From: Polynucleobacter paludilacus
GTDB taxonomy: Bacteria > Pseudomonadota > Gammaproteobacteria > Burkholderiales > Burkholderiaceae
DNA length: 64,000 nucleotides
Direction of reading: 5' to 3'
Assembly (NCBI RefSeq): GCF_018687595.1
Contig: NZ_CP061298.1
Coordinates: 496,001-560,000, forward strand
Part shown: one piece after another, positions 58,179-64,000 of the stretch
Position numbering within the stretch: position 1 is the stretch's first letter
Layout of the letters: the number at the start of each line of letters is the position of its first letter
Made by a program: the position numbers and the translations under genes
Notes under the pieces: model-generated
Seen by the model: only the letters and a program-made list of their open reading frames with translations
Databases searched by the model: none
Told to the model about the DNA's origin: nothing

Positions 58179-58889
58179 ATGCCAGCCTACAAAAGAGTGC
58201 TCTTAAAACTATCTGGTGAAGCCTTGATGGGGGATGATGCCTTTGGTATCAATCCAGCGACGATTGATGCCATGGTTGGCGAAATTGCTCAAGTGGTCAA
58301 TAGCGGTGTCGAGTTAGCAATCGTAATCGGTGGCGGTAACATCTTCCGCGGTGTAGCAGGCGGTGCTGCTGGTATGGATCGCGCTACTGCCGACTACATG
58401 GGCATGCTGGCTACGATGATGAATTCTTTGGCCCTACAAGATGCCTTGCGTCAAAAAGGGGTCGAGGCTCGCGTGCAATCCGCTTTGAGAATGGACCAAG
58501 TTGTTGAGCCTTACATTCGTCCGCGAGCAATTCGGGCAATGGGTGAGGGCAAAGTCGTGATTTTTGCTGCTGGTACCGGAAATCCATTCTTTACTACCGA
58601 TACTGCTGCAGCATTACGAGGCGCTGAAATGGGTGTGGAAGTCATGCTCAAGGCCACTAAGGTTGACGGTATCTACAGCGCTGATCCTATGAAGGATCCT
58701 AGCGCAACTCTCTATAAAACCATTACATTTGATGAGGCACTTATCAAAAATTTACAGGTGATGGATGCTACTGCCTTTGCACTTTGCCGCGATCGCAAGT
58801 TGCCTATCAAAGTATTCTCGATTCTCAAACCAGGCGCATTGATGCGGGTGGTTCAAGGTGAGTCAGAGGGTACCTTAGTACACGTTTAA
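58179..58889 (+). CDS. pyrH: UMP kinase
   Basis: The 236-residue amino-acid-kinase-fold enzyme has KLSGEALMG at 9-17, [10 protein letters not shown] near 50, [17 protein letters not shown] near 67, [15 protein letters not shown] near 130 and the substrate-contact [15 protein letters not shown]. It phosphorylates UMP to UDP. frr begins 11 bases after its stop with a strong AGGAGG site. Confidence 0.98.
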   Translation: MPAYKRVLLKLSGEALMGDDAFGINPATIDAMVGEIAQVVNSGVELAIVIGGGNIFRGVAGGAAGMDRATADYMGMLATMMNSLALQDALRQKGVEARVQSALRMDQVVEPYIRPRAIRAMGEGKVVIFAAGTGNPFFTTDTAAALRGAEMGVEVMLKATKVDGIYSADPMKDPSATLYKTITFDEALIKNLQVMDATAFALCRDRKLPIKVFSILKPGALMRVVQGESEGTLVHV

Positions 58890-58900
58890 CAGGAGGTCGG

Positions 58901-59461
58901 ATGTCTGCAGCAGAAATTAAAACCAATACTGATCAAAAGATGCAAAAGTCTCTCGAGGCTTTAAAAACCAATTTAGCCAAAATCCGATCGGGTCGTGCAA
59001 ACCCTGGAATTTTGGAGCACATTCAAGTCGACTACTACGGTAATCCCACGCCCTTAAGTCAGGTCGCCAGCTTAGGCTTAGCTGATGCGCGCACGATTAA
59101 TGTTCAGCCTTTTGAAAAAACGATGGTTGCCGCAATTGAGAAGGCGATTCGTGATTCTGATTTAGGATTAAATCCAGCCTCACAAGGCACCGTGATTCGC
59201 GTGCCAATGCCTGCCCTTACTGAAGAGCGTCGGCGTGAGCTCACTAAGGTCGTTAAATCTGAGGGTGAAGAGACTAAGATTGCAGTACGAAATTTACGTC
59301 GTGATGCAAACGAACATCTCAAACGCTTAACCAAAGATAAAGAGATTTCTGAGGATGAAGAACGTCGTGCAACTGATGAAATTCAGAAGATGACAGATAA
59401 AGCCGTAGTCGATGTCGATAAGATTATTGCTGATAAAGAAAAAGAGATCATGACGGTTTAA
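58901..59461 (+). CDS. frr: Ribosome recycling factor
   Basis: The 186-residue protein has the two-domain RRF form: helical [26 protein letters not shown] at the N-terminus, a small beta domain ([14 protein letters not shown]), then long helices ([28 protein letters not shown]). With EF-G it splits post-termination ribosomes. An ideal AGGAGG lies 7 bases before the ATG. Confidence 0.99.
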   Translation: MSAAEIKTNTDQKMQKSLEALKTNLAKIRSGRANPGILEHIQVDYYGNPTPLSQVASLGLADARTINVQPFEKTMVAAIEKAIRDSDLGLNPASQGTVIRVPMPALTEERRRELTKVVKSEGEETKIAVRNLRRDANEHLKRLTKDKEISEDEERRATDEIQKMTDKAVVDVDKIIADKEKEIMTV

Positions 59462-59495
59462 GACCGATTCTTTTCAATCTTCTTATTACTTATAG

Positions 59496-60269
59496 ATGAC
59501 CCAGCACACGAGCTCTACCCTGGCGATCCCAGAGGTCAGCGCTGTTCCACGCCATGTTGCAATCATTATGGATGGCAATGGGCGCTGGGCTAGCAAGCGA
59601 CATATGCCCAGAGTAGCAGGGCATTCCGAAGGCCTAACTGCAGTTCGCAAAATTGTTGCAGAGTGCCGTCGTCTCGGCGTGGAGTACTTAACGGTTTTTG
59701 CTTTTAGCTCAGAGAACTGGCGTCGACCACCTGAAGAAGTTGGCTTTTTGATGAAACTCTTTTTGAAGTCTTTAAAAGGTGAAGTGACTCGTTTGGCTGA
59801 AAACGATATTTGTCTCAAGTTAATAGGGGACTTAGAGCGCTTTGATTCTGACATTCAGAAGATGGTCTCATTTTCTGAGGAAAAAACGGCTCACTGTCAG
59901 GCGCTCACATTTACGATTGCTGCTAACTATGGTGGCCGCTGGGATATCTTGCAAGCGATGCGCAAATGTCTTATTGCCCATCCTCACTTAAAACCAGAGC
60001 AGGTGAGCGAAGAGTTGATTCAGCCTTTCCTGTCGATGTCCTATGCCCCTGAGCCGGACTTATTCATTCGTACAGGTGGTGAGCAACGGGTAAGTAATTT
60101 TTTGCTCTGGCAACTTGCATACACAGAACTGTATTTCACAGACGTTTTATGGCCAGACTTTGACGAAATCGAACTTCAGAAATCTTTCGAATGGTTTAGT
60201 CAACGCGAACGGCGCTTTGGCAGGACTAGTGCGCAAGTAATGTCTCAGAGCATGAGTGATGCGGTTTAA
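59496..60269 (+). CDS. uppS: Undecaprenyl pyrophosphate synthase
   Basis: The 257-residue cis-prenyltransferase has the conserved MDGNGRWA (catalytic Asp26), YLTVFAFSSENW near 68, and the C-terminal RTGGEQRVSNFLLWQLAYTELYF. It makes the C55 lipid carrier for peptidoglycan. It precedes cdsA by 18 bases. Confidence 0.97.
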   Translation: MTQHTSSTLAIPEVSAVPRHVAIIMDGNGRWASKRHMPRVAGHSEGLTAVRKIVAECRRLGVEYLTVFAFSSENWRRPPEEVGFLMKLFLKSLKGEVTRLAENDICLKLIGDLERFDSDIQKMVSFSEEKTAHCQALTFTIAANYGGRWDILQAMRKCLIAHPHLKPEQVSEELIQPFLSMSYAPEPDLFIRTGGEQRVSNFLLWQLAYTELYFTDVLWPDFDEIELQKSFEWFSQRERRFGRTSAQVMSQSMSDAV

Positions 60270-60287
60270 AACTTTGCAAACTTTCAA

Positions 60288-61115
60288 ATGCTAAAAACTC
60301 GAGTCATTACAGCAATCATTCTGCTCATGATTCTGCTGGCAGTTTTGTTTATGCTACCCCCTGTTTATTTAGGCGGGTTTTTCTTATTACTCGTAATGGC
60401 CTCCGCATGGGAGTGGAGTCGATTAGTATTTCCTCATCGACCTTGGCTGGCGTATTTGAATGCCGGCGCTTGTCTGCTGATCATTGCTGGCTTAATGATC
60501 TTGCATCAACCTTTGGGGCCATTCGCTCTCATGTCTACTGCCGGTATCTTCTGGTTGCTAATTGCCCCCTTGCTCTTATCTAAGGGCCTGAAGATCAATT
60601 TCCAAAAATGGTCAGTTCCCTATTTTGTCTTGGGCCTTGTTTTGCTCCCAGCAACTTGGTTTTCAGTCATGTTCCTGCGCGAAATCGGCTTGTTGTTTCT
60701 GTTATCGACCATGGCACTGGTTTGGATTGCGGATATTGGCGCTTACTTTTTTGGGAAGGCATTTGGGAAGCGCCGTCTTGCCCCAGAAATTAGTCCTGGT
60801 AAATCAATCGAAGGCGCTCTTGGAGGCCTTGCCCTTTGCTATGTTTATGCGGGCTTATGCGCTTTCTATTTAGCACCTACAGTGACTTTATTTGGCGTTT
60901 GGGCATATCGCTTTGGTTGGTTGCCCATGTTTTTAATGGTCACTGCTTTAACTTGCCTCAGCATCTTTGGGGATTTATTTGAATCTCAACTCAAACGGTT
61001 GGCTGGAGTCAAAGACAGTAGTCATTTATTGCCAGGACATGGTGGCGTATTAGATCGGGTTGATGCATTAATCCCTGTAATGCCGATTGCAGTTCTGCTG
61101 ATGGGATTTTTATGA
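60288..61115 (+). CDS. cdsA: Phosphatidate cytidylyltransferase
   Basis: The 275-residue membrane protein has about eight helices and the CdsA signature near its C-terminus, FESQLKRLAGVKDSSHLLPGHGGVLDRVDAL. It makes CDP-diacylglycerol, the branch point of phospholipid synthesis. Its stop overlaps the dxr start (ATGA). Confidence 0.96.
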   Translation: MLKTRVITAIILLMILLAVLFMLPPVYLGGFFLLLVMASAWEWSRLVFPHRPWLAYLNAGACLLIIAGLMILHQPLGPFALMSTAGIFWLLIAPLLLSKGLKINFQKWSVPYFVLGLVLLPATWFSVMFLREIGLLFLLSTMALVWIADIGAYFFGKAFGKRRLAPEISPGKSIEGALGGLALCYVYAGLCAFYLAPTVTLFGVWAYRFGWLPMFLMVTALTCLSIFGDLFESQLKRLAGVKDSSHLLPGHGGVLDRVDALIPVMPIAVLLMGFL

Positions 61116-62305
61116 GCAGTAAACAGCGTGTCACTATTTTAGGGTCCACTGGCTCCATTGGTACGAATACCTTGGATGTGATTCGGGCGCATCCCGAGCG
61201 ATTCGAAGTCGTTGCCCTCACAGCAGCAAAACAAGTCGAGCGCTTGGCAGAGCAGTGTATTGAGTTCAAACCGCGACTTGCAGTAGTTGGTGATGCCTCA
61301 TCAGCTAAAAAACTTTCTGAACTTCTTTTAGCAAAGCAAATCAGCACTACCGTTTTATATGGATCAGAAGCCTTGATTTCTGCGGTGCTCGAATCGGATT
61401 GTGATACCGTAATGGCAGCAATCGTAGGGGCGGCAGGCTTGCTGCCCACTTTGGCCGCTGCTAAGGCCGGCAAAAGAGTATTGCTTGCTAATAAAGAAGC
61501 GCTCGTCATGTCCGGCAAGTTATTTATGGATGCAATGCACGAAGGTGGTGGAGCATTGCTGCCCATTGATAGTGAACATAATGCGATCTTTCAATGTTTG
61601 CCTGTCCATTTTTCAAAAAGTCCAAGCCTGCACCACGGTGTTGAAGAGCTATGGTTAACCGCTTCTGGCGGACCATTCAGAAACACGCCTCTCACTGAGT
61701 TGGGCCAAGTAACCCCCGAGCAGGCCTGTGCCCATCCAAATTGGGTCATGGGTAAAAAGATTTCTGTCGACTCTGCCACGATGATGAATAAGGGGTTGGA
61801 AGTCATCGAGGCTTATTGGTTATTTGGTTTACCCATTGAGAAAATTCAGGTCCTGATTCATCCACAAAGTGTGGTGCACTCGATGGTGCGCTATTGCGAC
61901 GGCTCAGTGATTGCTCAGATGGGTCAGCCCGATATGCGAACACCTATTGCTTATGGACTTGCCTGGCCCGACCGCATTGTTGCAGGCGTTGAACCATTGA
62001 GTTTGACTCAATTGACTGCCCTCAATTTTACGGAACCTGATCTTCTGCGTTTCCCTTGTTTGTCGCTGGCATTTCAGGCGGGTAAGCAGGGTGGGCTAGC
62101 TCCAGCGGTATTGAATGCGGCCAATGAGATTGCAGTCGCAGCATTTTTAGATAATGCGCTCGGGTATTCGCAGATATCGGAGGTGGTAGAGCGGGTACTC
62201 AATGGCATTGAGCCTACAGTTACGAGCTCACTCGAAGATATTCTGGAGGCGGATGCTAAAGCAAGAACCATGGCTGTTGATGTGATTCAGCGTCTGCGTT
62301 CCTAA
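61112..62305 (+). CDS. dxr: 1-deoxy-D-xylulose 5-phosphate reductoisomerase
   Basis: The 397-residue enzyme has the N-terminal NADPH-binding ILGSTGSIGTNTLDVI, VLLANKEALVMSG near 128, the active-site LPIDSEHNAIFQCL, SGGPFR, and HPNWVMGKKISVDSATMMNKGLEVIEA. It catalyses the first committed step of the MEP isoprenoid pathway, which feeds uppS upstream in the same operon. rseP follows after 13 bases. Confidence 0.98.
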   Translation: MSSKQRVTILGSTGSIGTNTLDVIRAHPERFEVVALTAAKQVERLAEQCIEFKPRLAVVGDASSAKKLSELLLAKQISTTVLYGSEALISAVLESDCDTVMAAIVGAAGLLPTLAAAKAGKRVLLANKEALVMSGKLFMDAMHEGGGALLPIDSEHNAIFQCLPVHFSKSPSLHHGVEELWLTASGGPFRNTPLTELGQVTPEQACAHPNWVMGKKISVDSATMMNKGLEVIEAYWLFGLPIEKIQVLIHPQSVVHSMVRYCDGSVIAQMGQPDMRTPIAYGLAWPDRIVAGVEPLSLTQLTALNFTEPDLLRFPCLSLAFQAGKQGGLAPAVLNAANEIAVAAFLDNALGYSQISEVVERVLNGIEPTVTSSLEDILEADAKARTMAVDVIQRLRS

Positions 62306-62318
62306 TGAGGGCATTCCT

Positions 62319-63431
62319 TTGCAGGCATTGATTACCTTCGCAGCATTTTTGCTAACCCTCTGCATTGTGGTTTGCTTTCATGAGTTCGGCCATTTTTTGG
62401 CTGCTCGCCTATGCGGTGTCAAGGTGTTACGATTTTCACTCGGCTTTGGCAAGCCCTTATTCGTTTTCAAATCAAGACATTCCGCCACAGAGTGGACATT
62501 GGCCCCGATTCCTTTGGGTGGTTATGTCAGGCTTTTGGATGGCAGAGATCCTCAACAAACCATTCAGCAATCAGAGCAAAGCCAAGCTTTTGATACCAAG
62601 CCACTATGGCAACGAGCACTGATTGTCTTCGCAGGCCCCTTGGCAAATTTCATCTTAGCTGTCTTTCTATTAACGACTATTTACGTTGCTGGAGTAGTTC
62701 AATTACCAGCGCGCTTGCAGGCACCTCCAGCAGATTCCATTGCTGCGAGTTTAGGTATTACCCAAGGATATCAAGTCCTAGCTTGGCGTATGCAAGCCGA
62801 CAACGATTTTGAGCCTGTGATCAGTTGGAATGCGCTCCGCTGGAATGTGATGGATGCCATTACTTCAAAAGAGGGCTTTGTATTGAGGGTGCAGGATGCC
62901 TCGGGACGGCAATTTACGACTGAATTTTTATCTTCCCAATTACCTTCGATGTCTTCTTCGGAGGACCCTTTTTCACAGCTTGGCATTCTTCCAGTAATAC
63001 CGCCAGTTTCTGAATACTTGAACCTTAAATTAGATCCTTTTAGCGCCTGGGTATATGCCACCAAGCGGGTTTATTTGATCAGCAAAGTCTCATTGAGGCT
63101 AATGGGGGGTTTATTGACTGGAGAGAGCTCTCTAAAACAGCTCGGAGGACCTCTCAGTATTGCCAATATGGCAGGGAAGACAGCTCAACTAGGTTGGCAG
63201 GCTTACCTAGCATTTTTGTCGATTTTGAGCATTAGTATTGGCCTGCTGAATTTGGTGCCCTTGCCAATGCTAGACGGGGGTCAGCTCCTGTATGATGCAT
63301 GGGAGTTGGTCTCTGGGAAGCGGATTTCGACTACTTTGCAGGAGCAGTTCCAGAAATTGGGCTTTATCTTGCTGATTTCCATTTCCCTTTTGGCCTTGTT
63401 TAATGATTTACAACGCTATTTTTCGCCTTGA
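62319..63431 (+). CDS. rseP: Site-2 intramembrane protease RseP
   Basis: The 370-residue protein starts at a TTG with GAGG upstream. It has the zinc motif HEFGH at 21-25 in the first helix, a periplasmic PDZ region (about 125-215, apparently one rather than two clear repeats) and the second catalytic motif NLVPLPMLDGGQLLYDAWE near 310. It cleaves the anti-sigma-E factor and remnant signal peptides. It overlaps bamA by TTGA. Confidence 0.95.
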   Translation: MQALITFAAFLLTLCIVVCFHEFGHFLAARLCGVKVLRFSLGFGKPLFVFKSRHSATEWTLAPIPLGGYVRLLDGRDPQQTIQQSEQSQAFDTKPLWQRALIVFAGPLANFILAVFLLTTIYVAGVVQLPARLQAPPADSIAASLGITQGYQVLAWRMQADNDFEPVISWNALRWNVMDAITSKEGFVLRVQDASGRQFTTEFLSSQLPSMSSSEDPFSQLGILPVIPPVSEYLNLKLDPFSAWVYATKRVYLISKVSLRLMGGLLTGESSLKQLGGPLSIANMAGKTAQLGWQAYLAFLSILSISIGLLNLVPLPMLDGGQLLYDAWELVSGKRISTTLQEQFQKLGFILLISISLLALFNDLQRYFSP

Positions 63432-64000
63432 TCCATCTGAATCCTTTTTTCTCTCGGTTTGCCCGATTTGCTGCACTAGTTGCACTGGTTCTAGCTAGTG
63501 TCTGCCTGAGTGCCCAAGCTTCTGACTCTTTTGTGATTAAAGACATTCGACTTGAGGGTCTTCAGCGCGTGGAGCCAGGGACTGTTTTTAGTTATTTGCC
63601 CGTTCAGGTTGGCGATACCTTCACTGATGAAAAAGGGGCTGACGCAATTCGTACTCTGTATGAAACAGGCTTTTTTAGGGACGTTCAGATCCAAGCTCAG
63701 GGCGATGTCCTGATTGTGATTGTGGAGGAGCGTCCAACGATTTCCCGTATCGAATTTACTGGCATGAAAGAGTTCGATCAAGAGATCGTTCGCAAGTCCC
63801 TCAAGTCAGTTGGCGTAGCAGAAGCCCGTTTTTATGACAAAGCACTGATAGATAAGGCTGAGCAAGAGCTCAAACGCCAGTATGTTAGCAAAGGATTGTA
63901 CGCAGCTGAAGTGGTGGCGACCGTGACACCGGTTGAACGCAATCAAGTGGCTATTTATTTCAATATTGATGAAGGCCCGGTAGCCAAGATTCAAGAAATC
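63428..64000 (+). CDS. bamA: Outer-membrane assembly factor BamA, N-terminal part (3' end outside window)
   Basis: The frame opens at a TTG at 63428 that overlaps the rseP stop (TTGA) and runs off the right edge; 191 codons are visible. It encodes a signal peptide (about 1-31, ending CLSAQA), then POTRA 1 (FVIKDIRLEGLQRVEPGTVF...YETGFFRDVQIQ) and the start of POTRA 2 (ISRIEFTGMKEFDQEIVRKSLK...). BamA inserts beta-barrel proteins into the outer membrane. Its place directly after rseP is conserved in proteobacteria. Confidence 0.95.
   Translation, partial: MIHLNPFFSRFARFAALVALVLASVCLSAQASDSFVIKDIRLEGLQRVEPGTVFSYLPVQVGDTFTDEKGADAIRTLYETGFFRDVQIQAQGDVLIVIVEERPTISRIEFTGMKEFDQEIVRKSLKSVGVAEARFYDKALIDKAEQELKRQYVSKGLYAAEVVATVTPVERNQVAIYFNIDEGPVAKIQEI

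Noticed and set aside
61009..61566. 185-codon minus-strand frame
   Set aside because: Antisense to cdsA/dxr, low-complexity Ser/Ala composition.

Overview
The window reads as a stretch of core chromosome from a betaproteobacterium of the Burkholderiaceae, most likely Polynucleobacter or a close relative. Family-level clues are the order smc-zipA-like-ligA, the block rpsB-tsf-pyrH-frr-uppS-cdsA-dxr-rseP-bamA, an iscR-led isc cluster, an intracellular PHB depolymerase with a Cys nucleophile, and single-copy small conserved genes (YaeQ, DUF1841, SlyX). The base composition looks moderate rather than GC-rich as in Ralstonia, Cupriavidus or Burkholderia (judged by eye, not counted). Spacing is very tight: many ATGA start/stop overlaps and several convergent gene pairs with 0-3 bases between them, or overlapping stops. 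That fits a streamlined freshwater genome.

Layout. 1-3122: tail of an AsmA-like envelope protein, then a minus-strand run yaeQ > PIN nuclease > DUF1653-like > slyX, then a holin-like membrane protein. 3200-9968: FAD dehydrogenase, GIY-YIG protein, clpB with a heat-shock-like promoter, isocitrate lyase and a HIT protein, with clear intrinsic terminators after clpB and aceA. 9970-14305 (minus): aminotransferase, PHB depolymerase, RnfB-like ferredoxin, nth and DUF1841, probably one transcript. 14444-22081 (plus): uvrB, then iscR-iscS-iscU-iscA-hscB-hscA-fdx behind a strong match to an IscR type-1 operator. 22085-26951 (minus): fpr, then an operon of a 52-residue unknown protein, a TauE-type sulfite exporter, cysH, cysD and cysN, preceded by an AT-rich array of palindromic half-sites. 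27101-33020: dsbB, then minus-strand rpfE-like > recJ > prfB (with the programmed +1 frameshift) > lysS. 33067-38301: lolC/E-lolD-tatD-comEC. 38318-38956: orphan lipoprotein and initiator tRNA. 39126-42968: kup, a coiled-coil exported protein and radA. 42965-45879 (minus): dapD, dapE, prmB. 46053-52649: smc, zipA-like, ligA. 52652-56101 (minus): map and glnD. 56362-64000: ribosomal protein S2, EF-Ts, UMP kinase, ribosome recycling factor, isoprenoid and phospholipid genes, RseP and the 5' part of bamA.

Functionally this is housekeeping: Fe-S cluster assembly under IscR feedback, sulfate activation and reduction through APS (no APS kinase seen), DNA repair (uvrB, nth, recJ, ligA, radA), envelope assembly (lolCDE, bamA, rseP, uppS, cdsA, zipA-like), lysine and peptidoglycan precursors (dapD, dapE) and nitrogen sensing (glnD). 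I found no insertion sequence, prophage, CRISPR array, integron or rRNA operon.

I did not find a convincing novel multi-gene system. The items most worth a second look are the translationally coupled YaeQ-PIN pair without an antitoxin, the small unknown protein and half-site array of the sulfate operon, the RpfE-like protein coupled to recJ, the orphan RnfB-like ferredoxin next to nth, the structured rpsB leader and the exported coiled-coil protein after kup.
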